Assembly (NCBI GenBank): GCA_945878725.1
Contig: CAMCTY010000022.1
Location: 1 to 33,607, forward strand
Source: Bifidobacterium breve
GTDB lineage: Bacteria; Actinomycetota; Acidimicrobiia; Acidimicrobiales; Acidimicrobilacustridaceae
Reading direction: 5' to 3'
DNA length: 33,607 nt
Of this stretch, positions 9,042 to 17,966 are shown in pieces (the stretch's first letter is position 1; every line of letters starts with the position of its first letter). The notes under the pieces are model-generated. The model was not told the origin of the DNA. It made no database searches and worked only from the letters and a program-made list of their open reading frames with translations. Both the position numbers and the translations under genes were made by a program.

Positions 9042-9964
9042 GATCCACTCCCATCGACATTCGTGATCATCGTACCGACACCGGCACGAGTGAAGAGTTC
9101 GAGAAGGACTACGTGGGGGACGCGACCATCGAGAAGATGCGCAGCAGCGACTCCCCCTTCGAGGGCAACTAGGCACGCATCAATCTTCGGAATCATGCCG
9201 CCCGAGAGCACGCCAGTCTTGATCAGATCGGCGATCTCCAGGTTGTTGGTCGTACCAATCAAGCTTTCGGGATCATTGACGTCGCGCAGCAACCCGGCGA
9301 TATCGGTGAGGTAGATGACCTTTACCGCTCCCAATGCTCCGGCAAGTGCGCCAGCGACGGCATCGGCATTGATGTTGTAGGCCTGACCCGCAAGATCAGC
9401 GCCGATTGTGGAGATAACAGGAATGAGGTTTTGGGTAAGCAATGACTCGACGATCTTCGGATTCACGTTCTTGACATCACCGACGAACCCCAACTCAGGA
9501 TCCCGGAGATCGGCTTCAATCAGCCCGGCATCCTCACCGGAGAGACCAACGGCCAGAGGGCCGTGGGTGTTAATTGACGCGACGATCTCGCGGTTCACTT
9601 TGCCGACCAGCACCATCCGCGCGATGTCGAGCGTTTCGGCATCGGTTACCCGCAGGCCGTCCTTGAACTCCGACTTCATGCCGAGTCTCGCCATGAGGTC
9701 ACCAATCTGCGGACCACCGCCATGCACCACGACGACACGGATTCCGACCGCATGCAGCAGCACGATGTCGGCCGCGAAACTCTCCGCGAGGGCCGCGTCG
9801 GTCATGGCGTTCCCGCCGTATTTCACGACGACGGTCTCTCCCCAAAAGCTCCGGATGTATGGGAGGGCCTCGATGAGGACTTCGGCTGTCACCGCCTCAG
9901 CGATTCCGGGCGTGTTCGGCACGGACGCACCCGGCTTGTCAGAGGAACCAGTTGAAATGCTCAT
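9038..9964 (-). CDS. argB: Acetylglutamate kinase
   Basis: Phosphorylates N-acetylglutamate, the usual committed and feedback-controlled step. VVVKYGGNAM (about residues 46-55) is the N-terminal phosphate loop, VVVVHGGGPQI the substrate glycine loop, and SGGMIPKIDACL the nucleotide-site lysine region. An extra N-terminal stretch including LIEALPYIRSFWGE resembles the helix that links dimers into hexamers in arginine-inhibited kinases, so feedback inhibition by arginine is likely. The first 25 residues are low-complexity. Length is 308 aa. It has ATGA overlaps with argJ upstream and argD downstream. Confidence 0.96.
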   Translation of the reverse strand: MSISTGSSDKPGASVPNTPGIAEAVTAEVLIEALPYIRSFWGETVVVKYGGNAMTDAALAESFAADIVLLHAVGIRVVVVHGGGPQIGDLMARLGMKSEFKDGLRVTDAETLDIARMVLVGKVNREIVASINTHGPLAVGLSGEDAGLIEADLRDPELGFVGDVKNVNPKIVESLLTQNLIPVISTIGADLAGQAYNINADAVAGALAGALGAVKVIYLTDIAGLLRDVNDPESLIGTTNNLEIADLIKTGVLSGGMIPKIDACLVALEGGVAAAHLLDGRVPHVVLLELFTRAGVGTMITNVDGSGS

Positions 9965-11124
9965 GAGGTACCCATGTTCTCGTCGATGTATGCGTGAGTG
10001 AGATCGTTGGTGAGAATCGTTGCCCGACCGGTTCCTTGACCGAGATCGGCAACGATCTCGAGGTTCCGTCCCGCCATGTGGGCTACTACTGCAGCCGAAT
10101 CGTGATCAACATCAACAGCCGAGCGACACACGGTGATGCCGCCGTAGGAAACCGACAAGGTGTCCGGATTGAACTCGATTCCGCATGATCCAAGGTCGCT
10201 GGCAATTCGACCCCAGTAGGGATCGCATCCGTACCAGGAACACTTCACCAGATTGCTCCGCGAGACGTACCTGGCACCGACAAGTGCTTCAGCGTCGTTG
10301 GCCGCACCGGTGACTGTCATTCGAACAACCTTGGTCGCGCCTTCGGCGTCGGAACACATTTGGAACGCGAGACTCGCGCAGGCATCGGCGACTGCTGACT
10401 CGAGCGCGCCTTGGTCAACGGAACCCGCAAGCCCGCTGGCGAGTAGCAACACGGTGTCATTTGTAGATGTGCATCCGTCAACGTCGAGAATATTGAACGA
10501 CTCTGCCACTCCGTGCACGAGCGCAGCTTTGAGTTGTTCAGGAGTCGCTTCGGCATCAGTGGTCAGTACAGCCAACATCGTCGCCATGTTCGGCGACAGC
10601 ATGGCCGCCCCCTTTGCCATACCGCCGACAGTGAAGCCTTCGGCATCGATTACAACCTGCTTCGCATGCGTGTCGGTCGTCATGATCGCAGTTGCCGCAT
10701 CCTGCGAGCCGCTGGCAGACCGGGCTGCGACGAGTGCGGGAACACCGGCGATGATGACGTCGATGGGCATCGGAATTCCGATCAGACCCGTCGAGCAAAC
10801 GAGGACACGGTCAACGGCGACATTAAGTTCGGCCGCCACTGCTGCACACATAGCTTCGGCATCGGCGAGACCTTGTTCACCAGTTGCGGCGTTGGCATTG
10901 CCGCTGTTGAGAATGACAGCAGCGGCTTCGCCCCCGCTGGTAGCAAGATGGGATTTGGTGGTGATCACCGGTGCGGCGGTCATCTTGTTGCGCGTGAAGA
11001 CTCCGGCCGCAGCAACCGCTCCACCATCCGCAGTCGCAACAAGCGAAAGATCACGATTTCCCGAGGCCTTGATGCCGGCAGCGATTCCTGCCGCAACGAA
11101 TCCGGGTGCAGCGGTGACACTCAT
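9961..11124 (-). CDS. argJ: Glutamate N-acetyltransferase ArgJ (ornithine acetyltransferase)
   Basis: Moves the acetyl group from N-acetylornithine to glutamate, recycling acetate in a cyclic arginine pathway; some members also use acetyl-CoA. It is made as a precursor that cuts itself before the threonine of the conserved AKGAAMLSPNMATML segment (about residues 165-180), giving alpha and beta chains. GCTSTNDTV and the C-terminal GRATILTNDLTHAYI motif also fit. The ATG at 11124 overlaps the argC stop as ATGA and yields 387 aa; the longer frame extends into argC. No separate argA is present in the window. Confidence 0.96.
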   Translation of the reverse strand: MSVTAAPGFVAAGIAAGIKASGNRDLSLVATADGGAVAAAGVFTRNKMTAAPVITTKSHLATSGGEAAAVILNSGNANAATGEQGLADAEAMCAAVAAELNVAVDRVLVCSTGLIGIPMPIDVIIAGVPALVAARSASGSQDAATAIMTTDTHAKQVVIDAEGFTVGGMAKGAAMLSPNMATMLAVLTTDAEATPEQLKAALVHGVAESFNILDVDGCTSTNDTVLLLASGLAGSVDQGALESAVADACASLAFQMCSDAEGATKVVRMTVTGAANDAEALVGARYVSRSNLVKCSWYGCDPYWGRIASDLGSCGIEFNPDTLSVSYGGITVCRSAVDVDHDSAAVVAHMAGRNLEIVADLGQGTGRATILTNDLTHAYIDENMGTS

Positions 11125-12164
11125 GGGTAAACCCCGATCGAGGAAAGACCGGTCGACTCGTCGATGCCGGCGAGGATGTTGGCGCATTGCACGGCCTGGC
11201 CGGATGCACCCTTCGTGAGATTGTCGATCGCACCAATGGCGACGATGTGTCTGGTGCGTTCGTCAGCCCGCACCGTGATGTGCGCAGTGTTCGAGCCGAG
11301 ACAGGCCTTGGTCGACGGCGAACCATCGGTGATCACGATGAAGGGCTCGTCGGCATAGAAGTCGCGATAGAGCTGCAGCAACTGCGCCGTGGAGTTAGTT
11401 CCGGTCGGCCGCAGATAACAAGTGGTGAGCATTCCCCGGTTCATCGGCGCGAGATGCGGCGTGAACAGCACCTTCACCGATCCAGCATCGACGCCGGCGA
11501 GCGACGCTACGTTCTGCTCGATTTCGGGAGTATGACGATGGTTCAGTAGTCCGTAGGCGGTGTAATCCTCGTCGACGGTACAAAACGAGGTGTTGGGCTT
11601 CGGGGGCCGACCAGCACCGGAGACTCCGCTAGCCGCATCCACAACAATGGTGTCGAGTTCAACGAGACCCTCAGCCAACAACGGGGCGATTGCGAGTGTG
11701 GTGCAGGTCGGATAGCAACCGGGCACGGCCACTGCACTCGCTCCGACGAGCTGCGACCGGAAGAGTTCGGGAAGCCCGTAGACGAATGACGGCAGCAGTT
11801 CGGGAACCGCATGGGTTTCGCCGTACCAAGTCGGATAGAGCGATGGATCCTGCAGCCGAAAATCCGCAGCCAGATCGATCACCCACTTCACGTTCTCGAT
11901 GAGCGTCGGCATTAGCGCCTGCGACGCTCCGTGGGGAAGACCGCAGAAGACGAGATCGACACCATCGAGCAGCGCTGGGTCGTAGCCCACAAAGTCGAGA
12001 TCGCCGTAGACAGCCGAGAGGCTGGGATAAAGATCGCCAACCGGGACACCCGCCTGACTGTCGCCGGTGGCGAAGGCCAGTTCGAGCTGCGGATGGGCAG
12101 CGACGAGTCTGAGAAGTTCCGCTCCGGTGAAACCCGAAGCGCCGATGATGCCGACGTTGATCAC
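11121..12164 (-). CDS. argC: N-acetyl-gamma-glutamyl-phosphate reductase
   Basis: NADPH-dependent reduction of N-acetylglutamyl phosphate to the semialdehyde. The Rossmann motif GIIGASGFTGAELL is at residues 5-18, the active-site cysteine is in VPGCYPT near residue 150, and the catalytic histidine is probably within FTPHLAPMNRGM. Length (347 aa) is typical. It is the first gene of the arginine operon. It starts at GTG 12164 with no Shine-Dalgarno sequence, and a -10 box ends exactly 6 nt before it, implying a leaderless mRNA. Confidence 0.96.
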   Translation of the reverse strand: MINVGIIGASGFTGAELLRLVAAHPQLELAFATGDSQAGVPVGDLYPSLSAVYGDLDFVGYDPALLDGVDLVFCGLPHGASQALMPTLIENVKWVIDLAADFRLQDPSLYPTWYGETHAVPELLPSFVYGLPELFRSQLVGASAVAVPGCYPTCTTLAIAPLLAEGLVELDTIVVDAASGVSGAGRPPKPNTSFCTVDEDYTAYGLLNHRHTPEIEQNVASLAGVDAGSVKVLFTPHLAPMNRGMLTTCYLRPTGTNSTAQLLQLYRDFYADEPFIVITDGSPSTKACLGSNTAHITVRADERTRHIVAIGAIDNLTKGASGQAVQCANILAGIDESTGLSSIGVYP

Positions 12165-12170
12165 GCCGAG

Positions 12171-12199
12171 AGCATAGGGGTCATTGCATTACTATGCAA
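12171..12199 (-). promoter_or_regulatory. Promoter of the arginine operon (leaderless)
   Basis: Minus strand: TTGCAT (12194-12199), 17-bp spacer, TATGCT (12171-12176), then 6 nt (CTCGGC) and the GTG of argC. Transcription would start at the first base of the start codon. The -35 hexamer is half of the perfect ARG-box palindrome, so bound ArgR would block polymerase. Confidence 0.65.
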
Positions 12200-12219
12200 G
12201 GACCCGCATAATTACCTCA
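12184..12219. promoter_or_regulatory. Tandem ARG boxes (ArgR operator)
   Basis: A perfect inverted repeat, TTGCAT-N4-ATGCAA, spans 12184-12199. A second, degenerate site (CCGCATAATTACCTCA, 12204-12219) keeps the GCAT half and starts exactly 20 bp away, about two helical turns, as in paired ARG boxes of other bacteria. Both lie in the 85-bp gap between pheT and argC. Confidence 0.7.
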
Positions 12220-12249
12220 CCCAACCATTACGTCGGGCCGGGTCTGAGG

Positions 12250-14616
12250 TCAGCCCCGCAGGGTGCCCCCGATGGTTGCGGCGGCGCCGACACAGGCCGC
12301 CAGCACCGATGCGACGTCTTCGTCGGTGAGGGTTCGGTCAGAAGCCTGAAGCCGCAAACGGTAGGCGAGGCTGCGCTGCCCATCGGGGACCGACGCTCCG
12401 CGGAAGACATCAAACAGGTGAATGCGGACGAGAAGTTCGCCGGCCGCATCGCTCAGCAAGGCCTGGACCTGGGCTGCCGTGACCGCATCGTCCACCTCAA
12501 AGGCAAGATCGAGATCGCTCGAGGGATAGCGGCTGATGTGCCGGTAGGCGCGCTGGCCGTGCTCCAGGGCAAGAGCCACACCGAGATTGAGCTGCAACCA
12601 GGCGACGCGACCCCTGATCCCGTGCGCATCAAGAACACCGGGGTCGATCTCCCCTACCTCACCGACAACCGAGCCCGAAACGAGCAACGCTCCGCTTCGG
12701 CCGGGATGAAGACCAGCGGGCGAAACGGACTGATCGATCGACGGTTCGCTAAATCCGAGCGTGCCGGCGAGGACATTCCACGCCTGCACTGCAGCGGGTG
12801 CTTCGCGGCCAACGAGAACGACGGCAAGATGCTCGCGTTCATCGGGCAGCGTGCTTCCCGCCGCGGGAAGGCCGAAGATCTTGCCAATCTCGAAGAGACG
12901 AACTCCATCAGTGCGATGGGACTCGTTGTAGGCGATAGCCCGCAACAGACCCGGAAGCAACGACGTGCGCAGGACGCTTTCTTCGGCAGCAAGCGGATTC
13001 GTGATTGTCACCGCGGCGGCCGGCAGACCGGCGCGAGCGAGGTCGCCTGGGGCAAGGAAAGGCAGTGGCATTGCTTCGTGCACTCCGAGCCCAACGAGGA
13101 CGCCCCGGATGACGCGACGATCGCGTTGGAGCGGCGTGAGCGAACCCGTCTGCGTCGATGTCGGCAGACGGTTCGGTATGCGGCTGTACCCGTAGTGACG
13201 GGCAATCTCCTCAATGACGTCTGTTTCCGAGACGGTGTCGGGGCGGAACGTCGGGACGGTGACCGCCAAGATGCCGGAGTCGTCCGAGGGATCAACACCG
13301 AACCCGATCGATCGGAGGATGACAGCGATTTCATTCGAGTCAATTGCGGTTCCGAGCAATTGGTTCACCCGCTCGGTGCGCACAGTGACGGGCTTGCGCT
13401 CCGGCATCTGACCATCGGCGGAAATCGAACCGGAAAGCAGCCGGGCGCCCGAGGGAGCAAGAAGTTCTGCAAGTCGCCGAGCGGCGAGGTCGAGGATCTC
13501 GGGATCAGAGCCTCGCTCGAATCGGGCGGAAGCTTCGGAGCGCAACCCCATGAACTTCGATGAGCGGGCAATCGCCATCGGTTGCCACCACGCACACTCG
13601 AGAACGACTGAAGTCGTCAATTCGGAGATCTCGGTGGAAGCGCCACCCATTACGCCAGCAATGCCGATCGGTGTGTCGGAGCCATCGGTGATCACACCAT
13701 CACGACGGCCAGTGAGATTGCGTTCGATGCCGTCAAGCGTTGTGATCGACTCACCTTCGCGGGCCCAACGGACACGAAGTTCGCCGGATGGAACTTTGGC
13801 GAGGTCGTAGGTGTGATTCGGTTGACCGAGTTCGAGCATCACGTAGTTCGACGCGTCGACCACATTGTTGATCGGACGCATCCCGAGAGCTGAGAGGCGA
13901 TCAGCGATCCAGCGCGGAGACGGCTCGACCTTCACACCTTCGATGACACGGAGATGAAAGCGACCGCAAAGATCGGCATCGAGGATCTGGACTGATGTCA
14001 TCGCGGCGACGTCACCCGAAACCTCCTCGACCGTCGGTGAAGGAATCGAGAATGGAAGCCCGAGACGCGCGGCGAGATCGCGTGCGACACCGGCAACCGA
14101 CATCGCGTCGGGTCGGTTGGGGTTGATCTCGAGATCGAATAAGACATCAGGTGTAATGCCGAGGGCTTCGACGATCGGTGTTCCGAGAGCGAGCGAGGGA
14201 TCAAGGATGTAGATGCCCGAATGATCCTCGCCGAGCGCGAGCTCGCGACCGGAGCACAACATCCCGTTCGACCATTCACCGCGCATCTTGCGACGGGCAA
14301 TCTCCATGCCATCTGGCATCGTCGTGCCGAGCGTCGCTAGCGGAACGACATCGCCAACGGTGAGGTTGGTCGCACCGCAGCAGATCTGCAGCGGTTCGCC
14401 ATCACCAAGATCGACGTCGACCAACTGAATCTTGTCGGCGTCGGGATGCTTGCGCAGTTCGAGCACCTTGACGGTGACGATGCCGTCGAGTCCCTCACCA
14501 ATGCGTTCGATCGATTCGACGGCCATGCCGAGATCGCTCATGACGTCGCCGAGCGCGACGGGATCGTCGGACGGGAACGGAGCAAACTCCTGCAACCACG
14601 TGAGCAGGACCTTCAT
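12250..14616 (-). CDS. pheT: Phenylalanyl-tRNA synthetase beta subunit
   Basis: Larger subunit of the heterotetrameric (alpha2-beta2) PheRS. Domains in order: OB-fold tRNA-binding region (about 40-150, including ELRKHPDADKIQ and NGMLCSGRELAL), B3/B4 editing domain (about 205-370), B5 domain (about 400-470), catalytic-like core (about 485-680) and the C-terminal ferredoxin-fold anticodon-binding domain (about 690-788, starting YRHISRYPSSDLDL). Length (788 aa) is normal. Its ATG overlaps the pheS stop by 4 bp (ATGA), supporting balanced synthesis of the two subunits. Its 3' end is 85 bp from argC, and the intervening DNA holds the arg promoter. Confidence 0.97.
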   Translation of the reverse strand: MKVLLTWLQEFAPFPSDDPVALGDVMSDLGMAVESIERIGEGLDGIVTVKVLELRKHPDADKIQLVDVDLGDGEPLQICCGATNLTVGDVVPLATLGTTMPDGMEIARRKMRGEWSNGMLCSGRELALGEDHSGIYILDPSLALGTPIVEALGITPDVLFDLEINPNRPDAMSVAGVARDLAARLGLPFSIPSPTVEEVSGDVAAMTSVQILDADLCGRFHLRVIEGVKVEPSPRWIADRLSALGMRPINNVVDASNYVMLELGQPNHTYDLAKVPSGELRVRWAREGESITTLDGIERNLTGRRDGVITDGSDTPIGIAGVMGGASTEISELTTSVVLECAWWQPMAIARSSKFMGLRSEASARFERGSDPEILDLAARRLAELLAPSGARLLSGSISADGQMPERKPVTVRTERVNQLLGTAIDSNEIAVILRSIGFGVDPSDDSGILAVTVPTFRPDTVSETDVIEEIARHYGYSRIPNRLPTSTQTGSLTPLQRDRRVIRGVLVGLGVHEAMPLPFLAPGDLARAGLPAAAVTITNPLAAEESVLRTSLLPGLLRAIAYNESHRTDGVRLFEIGKIFGLPAAGSTLPDEREHLAVVLVGREAPAAVQAWNVLAGTLGFSEPSIDQSVSPAGLHPGRSGALLVSGSVVGEVGEIDPGVLDAHGIRGRVAWLQLNLGVALALEHGQRAYRHISRYPSSDLDLAFEVDDAVTAAQVQALLSDAAGELLVRIHLFDVFRGASVPDGQRSLAYRLRLQASDRTLTDEDVASVLAACVGAAATIGGTLRG

Positions 14617-15650
14617 GAGGGGAACTGCTCCAAGAATCGGACGTCGCCGGTGTACATCTCACGGATGTCGTCGACACCGTGACGCATCAGCGCGAGTCGG
14701 TCGAGGCCGAAGCCGAACGCGAAGCCCGACCATTCCTCAGGATCGAGGCCGACATTCGAGAGCACGGTGGGATGCACCATTCCGCAACCTCCAAGTTCGA
14801 GCCAACCCGTCTGCCCGCACGTGCGACAACCGCTTCCTTCGCAGAAGACGCAATTGATGTCGTATTCGGCCGAAGGCTCGGTGAAAGGGAAATACGACGG
14901 ACGCAGGCGGGAATGGATCGAGCCGCCGAAGTACGCGCTGGTGAACGCCTCAAGGGTGCCGGCGAGATCGGCGAACGAGATGTTGCGATCCACGACCAGG
15001 CCTTCGATCTGGTGGAACACAGGCATGTGGGATGCATCGGCGGTGTCGCGGCGATAGACGCGGCCCGGCATGATGGCGTAGATCGGTGGCTCGCCATCGG
15101 TCATCACTCTGATCTGCACCGGCGAGGTGTGGGTTCGCATCAGAACCGTCTCGGGATCGCCGAGGTCCACATAAAGCGTGTCCCACATTCCGCGGGCCGG
15201 ATGGGCCGCCGGAATGTTGAGCGCTTCGAAGTTGTACCAATCGGTCTCGACCTCGGGCCCCTCGGCGACAGTGAAACCCATCCCGAGGAACACATCGACC
15301 AGTCGATCCCATGTTTGGGTGACGAGATGGACAGTCCCCCGCTCGAGTTCGTCAGTGATCTCAGTGAGGTCGAGTCGTTCGGACGCGAGCGTGATAGCCC
15401 GTTGCGCGTTTTCGAGCACGCTGCGTCGATCGGCGAGAAGGGCTTCGAGCGTGGAGCGAGCCTCGTTCATCGCTTGGCCGGCGATCTTGCGTTCTTCGGG
15501 ATCAAGCGTCCCAAGACCCTTCTTCAGGGCAGTGAGTTCACCGGTCTTGCCGAGCAGTTCCGCTTCGAGAGCGCGGAGCTCGTCGAGCGATGCCATCGCG
15601 GAAATCCGTGCAGGTGCGCTGGCCCCGATGCGGGCGATGTCGTCGATCAT
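14613..15650 (-). CDS. pheS: Phenylalanyl-tRNA synthetase alpha subunit
   Basis: Catalytic class II subunit of PheRS. It has an N-terminal coiled coil (about residues 20-90), motif 2 region HTSPVQIRVM and GRVYRRDTADASHMPVFHQ, and motif 3 GFAFGFGLDRLALMRHG. Four cysteines in NCVFCEGSGCRTCGQTGW form the CxxC...CxxC insert found in many bacterial PheS. The start is uncertain. The ATG at 15650 gives a normal 345-aa protein but has no strong ribosome-binding site. A TTG at 15689, directly after the upstream methyltransferase stop, would add 13 residues and could be used by coupled translation. Confidence 0.95.
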   Translation of the reverse strand: MIDDIARIGASAPARISAMASLDELRALEAELLGKTGELTALKKGLGTLDPEERKIAGQAMNEARSTLEALLADRRSVLENAQRAITLASERLDLTEITDELERGTVHLVTQTWDRLVDVFLGMGFTVAEGPEVETDWYNFEALNIPAAHPARGMWDTLYVDLGDPETVLMRTHTSPVQIRVMTDGEPPIYAIMPGRVYRRDTADASHMPVFHQIEGLVVDRNISFADLAGTLEAFTSAYFGGSIHSRLRPSYFPFTEPSAEYDINCVFCEGSGCRTCGQTGWLELGGCGMVHPTVLSNVGLDPEEWSGFAFGFGLDRLALMRHGVDDIREMYTGDVRFLEQFPS

Positions 15651-15689
15651 GAGTTCTTGAGCCTGTCGTGCACCGGGTCCATCGTCCAA

Positions 15690-16538
15690 TCAGTTACTGG
15701 ATGGCAATTGCTTGGCTGCAACCCGTCGTTGCCGGGCTGCCTCAAACAGTACGACCGCTCCCGCCACTGCCGCGTTTATCGATTCCACATCGAGGTTCAT
15801 CGGGATGGTGACGGTGCCCGCACAGCGTTCGACCAGAGCCGAATCAAGCCCATGCGCTTCGGAACCGACCAGGAACACCGGCGAGCCACCAAGATCGAGA
15901 TCCTCGGGGGCGATGCCATCCTCGACGACCGTCGCGATCACGACCCGGCCGGCTTTGAGCAGATCAGAGACCAGTTGCTCGGCATCGGGTATCTCGGCAA
16001 TCGGCAGTCGCATAAGCGAGCCCGCCGCCGCGCGGACCGTTTTCGGACCGAAAGCGTCGGTCGAGGATCCGGCGAAGATCACACCGGCAGCTCCGGCGGC
16101 TTCGGCGGCGCGCACCAGCGTCCCGGCATTGCCGGGATCACCAACGTCGACAAGAACAAGAATCGGCCCATCGAGCGCCACCATCACGTCGAGATCGACA
16201 ACGCGTCGGGGCGCAACGGCCAGGACACCCTGTGGCGTCGCCGTATCGGACACCCGGGCAAAGACTTCAGGAGCAATACCCCACACAGGAGTGCCGGCTG
16301 CCGATGCGAGGGTTACCGCCGTGACTAGTGCCGAATTGTCGTCGGCGCCGTTCCAGGCATCGACATCCACGTAGACCTCATCGAGCGTGGTTCCGGCCGC
16401 CAGCAGTTCGCCAAGCGCAACCGGACCCTCGATGACAAAAAGACCTGCCTCGAGACGCGCCTTACGGCGCCCGGTCAGGCGCCGTAAGGAGGAAACACGT
16501 GGATTGCTCGCCGCCAATGGCGTCGGTTCGACAGCCAC
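15690..16538 (-). CDS. TrmH/SpoU-family RNA 2'-O-methyltransferase
   Basis: SPOUT-class methyltransferase placing a 2'-O-methyl group on rRNA or tRNA. The trefoil-knot motifs are present: motif 1 DVGDPGNAGTLVRAAEAAG (about residue 131), motif 2 VFLVGSEAHGL (about 220) and motif 3 IPMNLDVESINAAVAGAV (about 245), with the conserved asparagine and arginine of motif 1. The N terminus (SLRRLTGRRKARLEAGLFVIEG) resembles the substrate-binding domain of TsnR/RlmB-type enzymes. It lies between rplT and pheS, the position of tsnR in Mycobacterium as I recall it. The exact target nucleotide cannot be read from sequence. The start is GTG with no clear ribosome-binding site. Confidence 0.9.
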   Translation of the reverse strand: MAVEPTPLAASNPRVSSLRRLTGRRKARLEAGLFVIEGPVALGELLAAGTTLDEVYVDVDAWNGADDNSALVTAVTLASAAGTPVWGIAPEVFARVSDTATPQGVLAVAPRRVVDLDVMVALDGPILVLVDVGDPGNAGTLVRAAEAAGAAGVIFAGSSTDAFGPKTVRAAAGSLMRLPIAEIPDAEQLVSDLLKAGRVVIATVVEDGIAPEDLDLGGSPVFLVGSEAHGLDSALVERCAGTVTIPMNLDVESINAAVAGAVVLFEAARQRRVAAKQLPSSN

Positions 16539-16563
16539 GGCAGTGAACGACGTACGAAAAGCT

Positions 16564-16926
16564 TCAGGCGCTCGCCGATGCAGCCTTGGCTGCTTCGACC
16601 AGTGCGGTGAACGCCGCTGCGTCAGTGACGGCCAGATCGGCGAGGACCTTGCGATCCACCTCGATCTCGGCGGACTTCAGCCCAGCGATGAAGCGGGAGT
16701 AGGTCGTGTCGTTGAGACGACATGCCGCGTTGATGCGCTGGATCCAGAGCTTGCGGAAATCGCCCTTGCGTGCGCGACGATCGCGGAACGCGTACTGGAG
16801 CGAATGCATGACCTGCTCGTTGGCAGAGCGGTACGAACGGCTCTTATTGCCGTAGTACCCCTTCGCACGTTCGAGTGTCTGCTTACGATGCTTCTTGCTG
16901 GCGACTGCACGCTTGACTCTTGCCAT
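16564..16926 (-). CDS. rplT: 50S ribosomal protein L20
   Basis: Early-assembly large-subunit protein binding 23S rRNA. The N terminus [20 protein letters not shown] and the [16 protein letters not shown] segment are diagnostic. Length is 120 aa. The ATG at 16926 is preceded by AAAGGAGA at 5 nt; an earlier in-frame ATG lies before this ribosome-binding site and was rejected. It is third in infC-rpmI-rplT. In E. coli L20 represses rpmI-rplT by binding the mRNA; whether this holds here is unknown. The Ala/Ser-rich C terminus is a little longer than in E. coli. Confidence 0.97.
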   Translation of the reverse strand: MARVKRAVASKKHRKQTLERAKGYYGNKSRSYRSANEQVMHSLQYAFRDRRARKGDFRKLWIQRINAACRLNDTTYSRFIAGLKSAEIEVDRKVLADLAVTDAAAFTALVEAAKAASASA

Positions 16927-17021
16927 CGTGGTCTCCTTTACCAATCAAAGTTTCAGTGGAAAACGGCATCGGGCAGACGGCCCGGGCCGGGAAAGACAGG
17001 AACGAAAGACTTCGGGATCTG

Positions 17022-17216
17022 TTAGATCCCGAGCTGACGACGAACTCGAGCGGCGTCACCGGGAGCAAGCACGAAATCGCCTTCGAGCCGGCGCTTACGT
17101 CCAGGGGACTTCTTCTCGAGGATGTGGTTCAGATTCGCCTTGCGGCGGGTGATCTTGCCGGTGCCGGTGATCTTGAAGCGCTTCTTGGCACCGCTATGGG
17201 TCTTCATCTTGGGCAT
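17022..17216 (-). CDS. rpmI: 50S ribosomal protein L35
   Basis: Small basic large-subunit protein (64 aa). The [21 protein letters not shown] terminus and the [14 protein letters not shown] block identify it. It sits 42 bp downstream of infC and about 95 bp upstream of rplT, the universal bacterial order. GGAG at 8 nt before the ATG is the probable ribosome-binding site. Confidence 0.97.
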   Translation of the reverse strand: MPKMKTHSGAKKRFKITGTGKITRRKANLNHILEKKSPGRKRRLEGDFVLAPGDAARVRRQLGI

Positions 17217-17236
17217 TGGTATCTCCGTCTGGTACT

Positions 17237-17250
17237 CCGCAGTGCTGCGG
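17237..17250 (-). other. Hairpin between infC and rpmI
   Basis: CCGCA/TGCGG with a 4-nt loop lies in the 42-bp infC-rpmI gap, just upstream of the rpmI ribosome-binding site. It has no T-run, so it is not a typical terminator. It could modulate rpmI translation or mark RNA processing. Confidence 0.35.
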
Positions 17251-17258
17251 GGTTCAGG

Positions 17259-17966
17259 TCAGGCCTCGGGGGTTTCCGGGACCTCGGGTGATTCGGTGTC
17301 GACAGCAACTGGTTCTGCTGCCTCAGGGGCTGGAGCGGGAATGGGTTCGGTCGGGATGGACTCGACGACTTCCTCAGCGACACCCACAACTTCGGGGGTG
17401 CCGGCATCGGCGGTCTGGCGCTTCTTGTCAGCAGCGGCCTGTGCTTTCTTGTCCGGTCCGAGCACCATGGTCATGTTGCGACCATCGAGTCGGGGGTAAA
17501 TCTCAACCTTTGCCACCTCGGTCACTGCGGCTGCCACCTGATCAAGGATCTTGCGACCAAGTTCAGGGTGCTGCATCTCTCGACCACGGAACATGATGGT
17601 GACCTTGACTTTGTGGCCTTCGGCCAGGAAGTGCTCCACCTTCTTCGTCTTGGTATCGAAGTCGCCGACGCCGATTTTGGGCCGGTACTTCATTTCCTTG
17701 ACGACGATGTTGGTGCTCTTCTTGCGTGATTCCTTCGCGCGCTGCGCTGCTTCGTACTTGTACTTGCCGTAATCCATGATTCGGCAGACAGGTGGGTTGG
17801 CTTTGTCAGCGACCTCGACGAGATCAAGTTCAAGATCCCGAGCCATGTTCAGGGCTTCGGGTAGCGGTGTAATTCCGATCTGGGCGCCATCGGGTCCGAC
17901 CAACCGCACCTCGCGGGCGCGAATTCGATCGTTTATCCGTGGCTCGTTAATCGCGGCCGTTGCTAT
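17259..17966 (-). CDS. infC: Translation initiation factor IF-3, probable AUA start
   Basis: IF3 binds the 30S subunit and rejects non-canonical start codons. The N domain has INDRIRAREVRLVGPDG; the linker and C domain have CRIMDYGKYKYE, KVKVTIMFRGREM and DGRNMTMVLGP. The protein ends in an acidic Pro/Glu-rich tail of about 50 residues, common in Actinobacteria. An in-frame TGA lies at 17973-17975, and no ATG, GTG or TTG follows until GTG at 17909, which would delete the conserved INDRIRARE segment. The best start is ATA at 17966, 9 nt after AGGAG, giving 235 aa; ATT at 17951 is an alternative. Rare starts (AUU in E. coli) let IF3 repress its own synthesis. A six-codon ORF ends in this start codon. 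Confidence 0.95.
   Translation of the reverse strand: MATAAINEPRINDRIRAREVRLVGPDGAQIGITPLPEALNMARDLELDLVEVADKANPPVCRIMDYGKYKYEAAQRAKESRKKSTNIVVKEMKYRPKIGVGDFDTKTKKVEHFLAEGHKVKVTIMFRGREMQHPELGRKILDQVAAAVTEVAKVEIYPRLDGRNMTMVLGPDKKAQAAADKKRQTADAGTPEVVGVAEEVVESIPTEPIPAPAPEAAEPVAVDTESPEVPETPEA

Noticed and set aside
9042..9176. N-terminal extension of argD into argB
   Set aside because: Arg/Ser-rich shadow of argB; the ATGA overlap with a good ribosome-binding site at 9041 is preferred.
12184..13563. Plus-strand open frame of 459 codons antisense to pheT
   Set aside because: pheT has complete domain order on the other strand. The antisense frame is Arg/Gly-rich with no motif, as expected from high-GC codon bias.
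14679..16328. Plus-strand open frame of 549 codons antisense to pheS and the SpoU gene
   Set aside because: Shadow frame of two conserved genes; no domains of its own.
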